Origin: Gluconacetobacter johannae
Lineage (GTDB): Bacteria > Pseudomonadota > Alphaproteobacteria > Acetobacterales > Acetobacteraceae
Assembly (NCBI RefSeq): GCF_025994435.1
Contig: NZ_BAQK01000037.1
Span: forward strand, 50,782-114,781
DNA length: 64,000 bases
Direction of reading: 5' to 3'
Positions 23,920 to 33,058 of this stretch are shown here, one piece after another. The position numbers and the translations under genes are program-made. The first letter of the stretch is position 1. Every line of letters starts with the position of its first letter. The notes under the pieces are model-generated. The model was given only the letters and a program-made list of their open reading frames with translations, was not told the DNA's origin and made no database searches.

Positions 23920-25557
23920 ATGACATGCGTCCGTTCTCCATCTCTGGCGAAACTCGCCTCATCACGCAGTGCACGCCATGCCGCCTTCTCCGGCAGTGTC
24001 CTGGCCGGCGCGCTTCTGGCCCCGATCGCCTGCGCCGCGGCGCCGGCACATCAGGCCCCGCGACAGCCGGCTTCGTCCGCAAGCCCGGCGAAAAATCCTC
24101 ACGCCGCCGATTGGGGCGTGTTCAACGCCGGCAAGGGCGCGGCGTCCGGATTTGGCATGGCCAACGGCTTCGCCCAGGCCCGCTGGACCGAGGACTGGAG
24201 CGACATCGCCGCCCTGCCGGCTGCGCGCCGCCGGCAGGACTGGTTCAACCGCCTCAAATATATCCGCCTGTCCGACAAGGGCGATGTCTGGCTCTCCATC
24301 AACGGCGAGGAGCGCCTGCGCTACATCTTTGAAAACCAGCCGATGATGGGGACAGCCGGCAAGACCGACGCCAGCCGCCTGCTGATGCGTAACCAGTATG
24401 GCGCCGACCTGCATATCGGCGCGCATGTCAGGGCTTATGCCGAGTTTCTGTATGGCAATGCCGGCGGTGCGAACTACTACGGCTACCAGACCGGCGCGCA
24501 GCGCGAGCGCCTGGACCTGCAGCAGGGCATTCTCGAAATCAAGGGCCGCCTGCTCGGCGCCACGATGGGCGCGATCGGTGGCCGCCAGGTCTTCCTGGAT
24601 GCGCCGGTTTCCATGCAGTCGGCCCGCGATCTGACGAACGCCCAGCAGACCTGGGATGGCTTTCGCGGTTATGCGGTCTGGAGGTCGTTCCGTCTCGACC
24701 TGTTCGATTTCATGCAGACCAACAAGCTGCCGAAAGAGGTCTTCGCCGACGGCACGACCTACAACGCCCGCATGTATGGCGCCTACAGCTCGACGGCGCT
24801 TCCATCCTTCACGTTCATGGGACGGAAAAGCCAGGTTTTCGCCGACCTGTTCTTCATAGGCTATCTTTTCAATGGCGCTCCCGCCGCACTCCCCACGACA
24901 GGCACGGGAGGCGTCGAGGCCGGATCGACACGGCGCGACAATGTCGGGTCCCGCATCTGGGGCACCGCCGGCCCGTTCAACGTCAGCCTGACCGGCGTCT
25001 TTCAGGGCGGCGAATTCCGCCCCGCGAAAAACGCCGGCCCCACGCGCGCGGTCAGGGCCTATGCCGTCAACGGCGTCGTCGCCTGGAACGCGTCTCGTCT
25101 GGCGGGAAAGCCGTCCATCGGCCTGCAGGCCGACATGTTCTCGGGCGGTTCCTACCAAAGCAGGGACGGCGCGGTCGGGACATTTGCGACGCCCTGTTTT
25201 CCCCTGCCGTATTATAACGATGTCACGCTGTCGCTGACGTCCCAGAACCTGGTTGGCGTGGGGCCGGTCATCGAGGCATCCCCGTCCGCGAACCTGCACC
25301 TGAAACTGCATGTTCCATTTTTCTGGCGGCAGAGCACGCAGGATGCCGTATACGGAACAGGCAAGACATATACGTGGCGGAACGGCCTTTCGGGCGGATA
25401 CATCGGCGCCATTCCGCAAACGCAGCTAGCGTGGACCTTCGCGCCGCACTGGACATGGACCCACGACATCGCAGGGTTCGCCGCGTCGCAGGGCATGCGC
25501 CGCGCAGGGGCGCGCGGCGGCGTCTTCTATATGCAGACCATGGAATTCAAATTCTGA
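23920..25557 (+). CDS. Alginate-export-family outer-membrane channel, possible nitrate porin
   Basis: Predicted outer-membrane beta-barrel of about 545 residues. After the ATG at 23920 (AAGG nine nt upstream) comes a signal peptide (VLAGALLAPIACAAAPA). The body has the alginate_exp wording: GDVWLSINGEERLRYIFENQ, then RLLMRNQYGADLHIGAHVRA, LDLQQGILEIKG and GGRQVF. It ends in MEFKF, whose C-terminal Phe is typical of barrel proteins. Although the family is named for alginate export, its place between narK and the nitrite reductase suggests it lets nitrate or nitrite cross the outer membrane (inference). An in-frame ATG at 23872 is a weaker start. Confidence 0.82.
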   Translation: MTCVRSPSLAKLASSRSARHAAFSGSVLAGALLAPIACAAAPAHQAPRQPASSASPAKNPHAADWGVFNAGKGAASGFGMANGFAQARWTEDWSDIAALPAARRRQDWFNRLKYIRLSDKGDVWLSINGEERLRYIFENQPMMGTAGKTDASRLLMRNQYGADLHIGAHVRAYAEFLYGNAGGANYYGYQTGAQRERLDLQQGILEIKGRLLGATMGAIGGRQVFLDAPVSMQSARDLTNAQQTWDGFRGYAVWRSFRLDLFDFMQTNKLPKEVFADGTTYNARMYGAYSSTALPSFTFMGRKSQVFADLFFIGYLFNGAPAALPTTGTGGVEAGSTRRDNVGSRIWGTAGPFNVSLTGVFQGGEFRPAKNAGPTRAVRAYAVNGVVAWNASRLAGKPSIGLQADMFSGGSYQSRDGAVGTFATPCFPLPYYNDVTLSLTSQNLVGVGPVIEASPSANLHLKLHVPFFWRQSTQDAVYGTGKTYTWRNGLSGGYIGAIPQTQLAWTFAPHWTWTHDIAGFAASQGMRRAGARGGVFYMQTMEFKF

Positions 25558-25583
25558 ACCGGGCCGGAAGGGACATGCACATC

Positions 25584-28475
25584 ATGACCAGCACGAAAAA
25601 TATCATCGTCGTCGGCAACGGCATGGTCGGCCATTACTGCGCCGAGCAACTGGTGACGCAGGGGCTGCATGAGACCCATCGGATCCACGTCTTCGGCGAT
25701 GAGCTGCATCATGCGTACGACCGCGTGCACCTCACGGAGTACATGACCGCCCAGGATGCGCTGGCCCTGCGCCTGCATGACGAGGATTTCCATTCCGCAC
25801 ACGGGATGACCCTGCATCTGGGCGCGCGCGTCACGAAAATCAACAGGGACGCACGGACTGTAGAGAGTGACGACGGAACATTCCCATACGACGCCCTGAT
25901 TATTGCGACCGGCTCCACACCCTTCGTCCCGCCCGTGCCGGGCAATACGGGCACGGCCGGTCTTGTCTACCGGACGCTTGACGATCTTGACCTGATCCGT
26001 GCCGCCGCCGACGGCGCGTCGCACGGGGTCGTCATCGGGGGCGGCCTGCTCGGGCTCGAGGCCGCCAACGCCCTTCGGGTTCTGGGGCTGAAGGTCAGCG
26101 TCATCGAATTCGCGCCGCGCCTCATGCCGGTCCAGCTCGATGACGAAGGCGGCCGCGCCCTGCGCCGCCGTATCGAGGAACTCGGCATCGACGTGCGTAC
26201 CGCCCATGCGACGCAGGAAATCGTCGCCGGCGAGACGCACCGCCATCGTCTCGTCTTCGCGGACGGCACGACGCTTGAGACCGATCTGGTGGTGTTTTCG
26301 GCCGGCATCCGGCCTCACGACCGTCTGGCGCGCGACTGCGGCCTCGCCGTTGGCGCACGCGGCGGCATCGCCATCGACGACCAGTGCCGCACATCCGACC
26401 CGCATATCTTCGCGATCGGAGAATGTGCGGCCTGGAACGACCGCGTGTTCGGCCTGGTCGCCCCCGGATACACCATGGCCCGGACAGCCGCGGCCGTCCT
26501 GGCCGGCGAGGACGCCGCATTCACCGGGGCCGACATGTCCACCCGGCTCAAGCTGCTGGGGGTCGATGTCGGTTCCATTGGCGATGCCCACGGTGCAACC
26601 GCCGGCTCCAGCAGCTACCGCTTCATCGGCGAAGCGGAAGGGTCCTACCGGCGGCTCATCCTGTCCGCCGACGGCGCCTCGGTGATCGGCGCCGTGCTCG
26701 TCGGCGATAATTCCTATTACGACACCATCGTGCAATATGTGCAGAACGCCATCCGGCCGCCGGCCGACCCCGCGGTGCTCATCCTGCCCCGTGGCGAGGG
26801 CGCCGAACTGCTGGGGGCGGACTCCCTTCCCGATACCGCGACCGTGTGTTCGTGCCACAACGTGACCAAGGGCGCGATCTGCCGCGCGATCGACGACGGC
26901 TGCGGTGATCTCGGGTCATTGAAGCAGCTTACCAAGGCCGGCACCGGCTGCGGCGGCTGCTCGGGCCTGCTGAAAGGCGTCTTTGAAGGCGAACTGGAGG
27001 CGCGCGGCATTACGGTCGATCGCAGTCTCTGCGAACATTTTTCCTACACGCGCCAGGAACTTTATTCGCTGGTCCGCGTGCACGGGCTCAAGACCTTTGA
27101 AGAGCTGATGGAACGCCACGGCAATGGCGGCCTCGGCTGCGACATCTGCAAGCCCGCCGTGGGTTCGATCCTCGCATCGGCATGGAACAAGCCGATCACC
27201 GATCCAGCCTATATTCCGCTCCAGGACACGAACGATACGTTCATGGCCAATATGCAGAAGAACGGCACCTACTCGGTCGTCCCCCGCATCGCGGGCGGCG
27301 AGATCACACCGGACAAGCTGATCGTTCTCGGCCAGGTCGCGAAGAAATACGATCTCTACACCAAGATCACCGGCGGCCAGCGCATCGATCTGTTCGGGGC
27401 GCAGCTTCATCAGCTTCCCGACATCTGGACCGAACTGCTCGACGCGGGCTTCGAGACCGGACATGCCTATGGAAAATCGACAAGAACCGTAAAATCCTGC
27501 GTCGGCAGCACATGGTGCCGCTACGGCGTGCAGGACAGCGTCGGCAAGGCGCTGGATCTGGAAAACCGCTACAAGGGACTGCGTTCTCCGCACAAGCTCA
27601 AATTCGCCGTCTCGGGCTGCACACGCGAATGCGCGGAAGCGCAGAGCAAGGATGTCGGCGTCATCGCCACGGAAAATGGTTGGAACCTCTATGTCTGCGG
27701 CAATGGCGGCATGCGCCCCCGGCACGCGGAACTGTTCGCCACCGACATCGACTCCGAAACGCTCCTGAAATATATAGATCGCTTCCTGATGTTCTACATC
27801 CGCACGGCGGACCGGCTTCAGCGCACATCGGTCTGGCGGGAAAACCTCGAAGGCGGCCTCGATTATCTGAAGGACGTCATCATCGACGACAGCCTTGGCA
27901 TCTGCGCGGAACTCGAACGGCAGATGCAGGATGTCGTCGATCTCTACCACTGCGAGTGGCGTGACGCGCTGACCGACAAGGACAAGCTCAAACGCTTCCG
28001 GACCTTCGTCAATGACGGACGTCCGGATCCGAACGTCCGCACTGTCCCCGAGCGCGATCAGGTCAAACCCGCCGACAACCTGCCCGAGGCGCCGCCTCCC
28101 GTCGGCCCGCAGGACTGGACCGTGCTGTGCGACCTGTCCGACCTGGTTGAAAAATCGGGCGTGGTCGCCTGGCACGACGGCGCCCAGATCGCGCTGTTCT
28201 ACCTGCCGGCCTCCGCCGGAACGCCGGAACATGTCTATGCCGTCGACAACCATGACCCGTTCTCCAACGCCAACGTCATCGGGCGCGGCATCATGGGGGA
28301 TCTGAGGGGAGAGGTCGTGGTCGCCTCGCCGCTCTACAAGCAGCATTTCCGCCTGACGGATGGGGTCTGCCTGGAAAATCCGGCCAGGCGCCTGCGGACA
28401 TGGGATGCCCGGCTGAAGGACGGCAAGGTCGAAATCCGGGCGCGCGAGCCGGTGCCCGAGCTGGTTTCGGCGTAA
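25584..28475 (+). CDS. nirBD: Assimilatory nitrite reductase, NirB-NirD fusion
   Basis: Cytosolic NAD(P)H-dependent siroheme nitrite reductase that reduces nitrite to ammonium, about 963 residues. Order: FAD/NAD-binding oxidoreductase (GNGMVGHYCAEQL at the start; FDxxIRPH-like AGIRPHDR), a BFD-type [2Fe-2S] region (CSCHN...GTGCGGC, about 420-475), and siroheme/4Fe-4S domains with cysteine pairs SCVGSTWC (about 638) and SGCTRECAE (about 678). A C-terminal NirD module follows from about 840 (WTVLCDLSDLVEKSGVVAWH), which lacks Rieske cysteines, as is usual for NirD. The two subunits are separate in most bacteria. The ATG at 25584 has GGAAGGGA 10 nt upstream; the ATG at 25575 is possible. Confidence 0.95.
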   Translation: MTSTKNIIVVGNGMVGHYCAEQLVTQGLHETHRIHVFGDELHHAYDRVHLTEYMTAQDALALRLHDEDFHSAHGMTLHLGARVTKINRDARTVESDDGTFPYDALIIATGSTPFVPPVPGNTGTAGLVYRTLDDLDLIRAAADGASHGVVIGGGLLGLEAANALRVLGLKVSVIEFAPRLMPVQLDDEGGRALRRRIEELGIDVRTAHATQEIVAGETHRHRLVFADGTTLETDLVVFSAGIRPHDRLARDCGLAVGARGGIAIDDQCRTSDPHIFAIGECAAWNDRVFGLVAPGYTMARTAAAVLAGEDAAFTGADMSTRLKLLGVDVGSIGDAHGATAGSSSYRFIGEAEGSYRRLILSADGASVIGAVLVGDNSYYDTIVQYVQNAIRPPADPAVLILPRGEGAELLGADSLPDTATVCSCHNVTKGAICRAIDDGCGDLGSLKQLTKAGTGCGGCSGLLKGVFEGELEARGITVDRSLCEHFSYTRQELYSLVRVHGLKTFEELMERHGNGGLGCDICKPAVGSILASAWNKPITDPAYIPLQDTNDTFMANMQKNGTYSVVPRIAGGEITPDKLIVLGQVAKKYDLYTKITGGQRIDLFGAQLHQLPDIWTELLDAGFETGHAYGKSTRTVKSCVGSTWCRYGVQDSVGKALDLENRYKGLRSPHKLKFAVSGCTRECAEAQSKDVGVIATENGWNLYVCGNGGMRPRHAELFATDIDSETLLKYIDRFLMFYIRTADRLQRTSVWRENLEGGLDYLKDVIIDDSLGICAELERQMQDVVDLYHCEWRDALTDKDKLKRFRTFVNDGRPDPNVRTVPERDQVKPADNLPEAPPPVGPQDWTVLCDLSDLVEKSGVVAWHDGAQIALFYLPASAGTPEHVYAVDNHDPFSNANVIGRGIMGDLRGEVVVASPLYKQHFRLTDGVCLENPARRLRTWDARLKDGKVEIRAREPVPELVSA

Positions 28476-28484
28476 AGCCCGTCC

Positions 28485-31400
28485 ATGGCGCGGGAGGACA
28501 TCCGTACGGTCTGTCCCTATTGCGGTGTCGGATGCGGCATCGTGATGGAGGTGGCGAACGGACGCATTGCCCGTGTCCGGGGCGATACCGCGCATCCGGC
28601 GAATGGCGGCCGTCTCTGCACCAAAGGCAGTTCCTGCGACAGGCCGATCGCCTCGCCGGACCGCCTGAGCGGGGCGTTCGTCCGGGCGCAGCGCGGCGCC
28701 GCTCCCGCGCCGGCCCCCGTCGAACGCGCCATCGGGGACATCGCCAAGCGCCTGCGCGCGCTTCTAAACGCACATGGTCCGGATTCGATCGCGTTCTATG
28801 TCTCGGGCCAGATGTCGCTGGAAGCGCAGTATCTCGCCAACAAGCTGGCCAAGGGGTACATCCGCACGCAGCATATCGAATCCAACTCGCGCCTCTGCAT
28901 GGCCGCCGCCGGCACCGGCTACAAGCTGTCGCTGGGCGCGGACGCCCCGCCCGGCAGCTATGAGGATTTCGACTGCACGAACCTGTTCTTCGTCATCGGC
29001 GCCAATATGGCCGATTGCCACCCCATCCTTTTCCTTCGGCTGCTGGACCGGAAAAGGGCGGGCGCCAGGCTCATCGTGGTCGATCCCCGCCGCACCGCCA
29101 CCGCCGACAAGGCCGATCTTTTCCTCCAGATCCGGCCCGGCACCGATCTGGCCCTGCTGAACGGCCTTCTGCACCTGCTAGTCCGCAACGGCGCCATCGA
29201 CCGGTCCTTCATCGAACAGGCAACGTCCGGCTGGGAGGAGATGCAGCCCTTCCTGGCCGATTATACCCCCCGGCGCGTCGCCGACATCACCGGCCTGAAC
29301 GCGGACGACATCCTCACCGCCGCGCGATGGATCTCCGAAGCCGGCGAATGGATGAGCCTGTGGACCATGGGGCTGAACCAGAGCGTCGCCGGAACCTGGA
29401 ACACGAATGCGCTGTGCAACCTCCACCTGGCCACCGGTGCGATCTGCCGGCCCGGAAGCGGCCCGTTCTCGCTGACCGGCCAGCCCAACGCCATGGGCGG
29501 GCGGGAGATGGGCTATATGGGTCCGGGCCTGCCCGGGCAGCGTTCGGCCATGGTCGCCGCCGACCGTGCCTTTACCGAGACGCAATGGGGCCTGGCGCCG
29601 GGAACCCTGCGCGAAGCCGGCGGCGCGGGCGCCATCGCGATGTTCGACGCCATGCGCCGGGGTGAAATCCGCGCCTGCTGGATCATCTGCACCAACCCCG
29701 TCGCGACCGTCGCCAACCGGACAAACGTCGTGGCCGGACTGGATGCCGCCGAACTGGTCATCGTCCAGGATGCCTATGCCGACACCGAAACCGGCGCAAA
29801 GGCCGATATCCTCCTGCCCGGCGCGCTCTGGGCGGAGGCGGACGGGGTACAGGTCAATTCCGACCGGACCCTGACCCTGGCCCGCCAGGTCCTTTCGCCG
29901 CCCGGCGAAGCCCTCGCCGACTGGGACATCATCGCCCGCGTCGGCCGGGCCATGGGGTTCGAGGACGCCTTTTCCTTTTCTTCCGCGGCGGATGTCTTCG
30001 AGGAAGCCCGTCGCTTCACCAACCCCGTGACGGGTTACGATATTTCCGGCATCAGCCACGCCCGCCTGCGTGAGGGACCGGTGCAATGGCCCTGCGCGCC
30101 CGGCGATACCGCCGCCCGCCATCCTGTCCGCTATCTTCCGCAGCCGGGACGCCTGCCGGTCTTCCCGACCAGGACCGGCAGGGCGAACTTCTTCGCCAGA
30201 CCCTGGATGCGTCCGCATGAATGGCCGGATGAAACCCATCCGTTCGTCCTCAACAGCGGCCGCCTGCAGCACCAGTGGCACACCCTGACCAAGACCGGCC
30301 GCGTCGCCGGCCTCAACCGCCTCAATCCCGCTCCGTTCGTCGAAATCGCGCCCGATGACGCCGCGCGCCTGCGGATCGGAGAGGGCGACAAGGTCCGCCT
30401 CGTCTCCCGTCGCGGCGAGGCCGTGCTTCCGGCCACCCTGTCCGACAGGGTTTTGCCGGGCACCTGTTTCGCGCCTTTTCACTGGAACGACCGCTTCGGC
30501 GAACGCCTTGCCGTCAACGCGCTGACATCCGATGACATCGACCCGGTCTCGCTCCAGCCGGGATTCAAGCTCTGCGCCGTCTCCCTGGAACGCGTCGGCG
30601 AAACGGCGACACCCGACGGAAAGCCGGAGACAGAAGGGGAAATGCCTGACATGAAGTCGAAGCATCTTGCCACGCGCCTCGGTCTCGCGGAGCCGCAGCC
30701 CATGGTCCTCTCGGCCGATGCCCGATCCTGGCTTGAAGGCTTTCTCGAAGGGCTGCGCCTGTCCCCGCCCGCTGGCGACGTCCCGGTGGTCCCGCCTGCC
30801 GCGCCTCTGTCCGGCCCTCAGCGCGCCCGGCTCAACGGCCTGCTCGCCGGCCTCTATTCCCGTGAGCGTCCTTCCGAACCCGCCATGGAAAGCACCGCCA
30901 CGGAAAGCCCTCCGGCCGGGCCGGTGATGAAACTCTGGTGGGCCTCGCAGACCGGCCGCGCGGAGGAACTGGCCGGAGACATCGCCGTCTGGCTGCGGGA
31001 AGCGGGCCATACGGTCGAATGCGCGTGCCTGGACAGTTGCAACGGCGGCGAAGGCTGGACGGGCACGGCTGTTTTCGTGGTGTCCACCTTTGGGGACGGC
31101 GATCCGCCCGACTGTGCAACGCCGTTCTGGGACGCCCTTCGCAGCCGCGCCACCCCTCTTGCGGATTGTGCTTACGCCGTGCTCGCGCTGGGTGATTCCT
31201 CCTATGCCAGCTTCTGCGGCTTCGGCCGCGCGCTGGACGCCCGCCTGACGGAACTCGGCGCCACCCCTTTGCTGGAACGAACGGAGTGCGAGCCCGACCA
31301 TGAGGACACGGTGGACGCCTGGCGTCACCGCCTTCTGGGCGTACTGGGCAGCAGGGAAGCGTCCCCGGCCCGACCGGCCGCCGCGAAACCGGCAGGCATC

Positions 31401-32432
31401 ACACGGGATGCCCCGGCCATCGCCCGCCTGTGCCTCAACAGGCCTCTTTGCGCGGCCGGCGCGGACAAGGACACCCGGCGGATCGGGTTCGACCTGTCGG
31501 GCACGGGCCTCACCTGGCGCGCGGGAGATGCGCTGGGTATCTGGCCCTGCAATGACGATGCGACGGTCGCACGGGTGCTCGAAGCCCTGCAACTCGGTCC
31601 GGATGTCACACTGTCCCTGCGCGGGCATGGTGCGGTCTCGCTGGGCGACGCCCTGCGGCGTCATCTCGATCTCTCGCGCCCGCTGCCCGCCCTGCTGAGT
31701 CGTCTGGACAGGCACGAAGGCGGCTTTCTGCCCGACCTCCTGGCGGGTGTCCGCCTCGGCGTCGCGGCGGAGGAGGTTCCCGGCCTGTTCCGCCGGTTGC
31801 AGCCCCGGCTCTATTCCATCGCCTCGTCGCCCCGCCACCATGCCGGAATCGTGGAACTGACCGTGGGCGTCAATCGCGCGCCCTGGCCCGGCGTGTGCTC
31901 GAGCTGGCTGGCCGGGCTGGAAGACGGCAGTCCCGTCCCGCTCTTTCTTCAGCCCACCTCGCACTTCCATTTGCCGGAAGACAGCACCACCCCCATCATC
32001 ATGATCGGCCCCGGTACCGGGATCGCACCTTTCCGGGCCTTTCTGCAGGAACGCGCGGCCAGCGGCGCCACGGGCCGCAGCTGGCTCTTTTTCGGCGAGC
32101 GCCACGCGCAAGAGGGGTTCTATTATCGTGAGGAACTGGAAGCCTTTCGCACGTCCGGCTGCCTCACGCGCCTGGACACGGCGTTTTCCCGCGATCAGCC
32201 GAACCGCATTTACGTGCAGGACAGGATGGAAGAAGCCGGCGCGGAACTGTGGAACTGGCTGCGCGACGGCGCCACGCTTTATGTCTGTGGTGACGCCGCG
32301 CGCATGGCCCGTGACGTGGACGCCGCCCTGCGCCGCATCGTGACCCGTCACGGCGACATGCCCGCCGCCGCGGCGGACGACTATGTGACGGCGCTGACCC
32401 GCGCGGGGCGCTATCTGCGCGATATCTACTGA
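28485..32432 (+). CDS. nasA: Assimilatory nitrate reductase fused to CysJ-like flavoprotein
   Basis: Single polypeptide of 1315 residues for nitrate to nitrite reduction. Residues 1-700 are a NasA molybdenum enzyme: [4Fe-4S] cysteines 10, 13, 17 and 45 and the molybdenum Cys138 in SNSRLCMAAAG. A linker leads to a flavodoxin domain (about 815-955; WWASQTGRAEELA, STFGDGDPPD, ALGDSSY). A CysJ/cytochrome-P450-reductase-like FAD/NADP domain follows (RLYSIASSPR, GPGTGIAPFRAFLQER) and ends RYLRDIY, as in CysJ. NADPH electrons can thus pass through FAD and FMN to the iron-sulfur and molybdenum centres without a partner protein. Its stop overlaps the nasT start (TGATG). Confidence 0.94.
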   Translation: MAREDIRTVCPYCGVGCGIVMEVANGRIARVRGDTAHPANGGRLCTKGSSCDRPIASPDRLSGAFVRAQRGAAPAPAPVERAIGDIAKRLRALLNAHGPDSIAFYVSGQMSLEAQYLANKLAKGYIRTQHIESNSRLCMAAAGTGYKLSLGADAPPGSYEDFDCTNLFFVIGANMADCHPILFLRLLDRKRAGARLIVVDPRRTATADKADLFLQIRPGTDLALLNGLLHLLVRNGAIDRSFIEQATSGWEEMQPFLADYTPRRVADITGLNADDILTAARWISEAGEWMSLWTMGLNQSVAGTWNTNALCNLHLATGAICRPGSGPFSLTGQPNAMGGREMGYMGPGLPGQRSAMVAADRAFTETQWGLAPGTLREAGGAGAIAMFDAMRRGEIRACWIICTNPVATVANRTNVVAGLDAAELVIVQDAYADTETGAKADILLPGALWAEADGVQVNSDRTLTLARQVLSPPGEALADWDIIARVGRAMGFEDAFSFSSAADVFEEARRFTNPVTGYDISGISHARLREGPVQWPCAPGDTAARHPVRYLPQPGRLPVFPTRTGRANFFARPWMRPHEWPDETHPFVLNSGRLQHQWHTLTKTGRVAGLNRLNPAPFVEIAPDDAARLRIGEGDKVRLVSRRGEAVLPATLSDRVLPGTCFAPFHWNDRFGERLAVNALTSDDIDPVSLQPGFKLCAVSLERVGETATPDGKPETEGEMPDMKSKHLATRLGLAEPQPMVLSADARSWLEGFLEGLRLSPPAGDVPVVPPAAPLSGPQRARLNGLLAGLYSRERPSEPAMESTATESPPAGPVMKLWWASQTGRAEELAGDIAVWLREAGHTVECACLDSCNGGEGWTGTAVFVVSTFGDGDPPDCATPFWDALRSRATPLADCAYAVLALGDSSYASFCGFGRALDARLTELGATPLLERTECEPDHEDTVDAWRHRLLGVLGSREASPARPAAAKPAGITRDAPAIARLCLNRPLCAAGADKDTRRIGFDLSGTGLTWRAGDALGIWPCNDDATVARVLEALQLGPDVTLSLRGHGAVSLGDALRRHLDLSRPLPALLSRLDRHEGGFLPDLLAGVRLGVAAEEVPGLFRRLQPRLYSIASSPRHHAGIVELTVGVNRAPWPGVCSSWLAGLEDGSPVPLFLQPTSHFHLPEDSTTPIIMIGPGTGIAPFRAFLQERAASGATGRSWLFFGERHAQEGFYYREELEAFRTSGCLTRLDTAFSRDQPNRIYVQDRMEEAGAELWNWLRDGATLYVCGDAARMARDVDAALRRIVTRHGDMPAAAADDYVTALTRAGRYLRDIY

Positions 32433-33058
32433 TGGCGGGACCCAGCCGTGCCAATACCCCCGGTCCGGTCCCCGCGATCAGGGTCCTCCTTGCCGATGAA
32501 AACCCCAGCCGGGCGGGCGCGCTGTCGGACACGCTGCGGGCGGACAGTTCCCTCGTCGTGATTGCCGCCGATCCGGGCATGCCCCTGATGGACGCCGTCC
32601 GCCACCATACGCCGGACATCGTGCTGGTGGATATGTCCCGCGCCGACCGCGACGCGCTGGACAGCGTCCGCGCCCTGTCCGGCGCGGGCCTCGAACACCC
32701 GGTCGCCCTGTTCGTCGACGAGGACGACCAACAGCTTATGGAAGCCGCCTTCGAGGCCGGCATCTGTTCCTACAACGTCGTGGATACACCCCCTCGTGAC
32801 GTGAAACCGCTTCTGCGCGCCGCCATCGCGCTGTATGCGCGTTTCCAGCAGACCCAGAACGAACTTCAGGCCGCCCGCAAGACGATCTCGGATCGCCAGA
32901 CCATCGACCAGGCGAAACGGCTGTTCATGCAGAACGAGGGCTGCGGTGAAGGCGAAGCGTACCGCTGGTTCCGGAAACGGGCCATGGAGACCGCACGCAG
33001 AATCCCCGATATCGCCGCCGAATATCTGAGCAGACACAGGAAAGACGACACCCGATGA
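32432..33058 (+). CDS. nasT: NasT, ANTAR-domain RNA-binding antiterminator
   Basis: Response-regulator-like protein of 208 residues. A receiver-type domain (about 16-135) starts IRVLLADENPSRAG; the usual phospho-acceptor pattern is altered. The ANTAR RNA-binding domain occupies about 140-205 (SDRQTIDQAKRLFMQNEG, EAYRWFRKRAMET). In known systems NasT binds two-hexaloop leader RNAs and raises nitrate-gene expression, and NasS holds it inactive until nitrate or nitrite binds. Its gene overlaps nasA by one base and nasS by four. The matching leader is at 22494-22638, so NasT probably controls its own operon. Confidence 0.93.
   Translation: MAGPSRANTPGPVPAIRVLLADENPSRAGALSDTLRADSSLVVIAADPGMPLMDAVRHHTPDIVLVDMSRADRDALDSVRALSGAGLEHPVALFVDEDDQQLMEAAFEAGICSYNVVDTPPRDVKPLLRAAIALYARFQQTQNELQAARKTISDRQTIDQAKRLFMQNEGCGEGEAYRWFRKRAMETARRIPDIAAEYLSRHRKDDTR

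Noticed and set aside
29178..32351. Open frame of about 1050 codons opposite the nasA fusion
   Set aside because: Shadow of the nitrate reductase reading frame; translation shows no domain and uses residues unlike real proteins.
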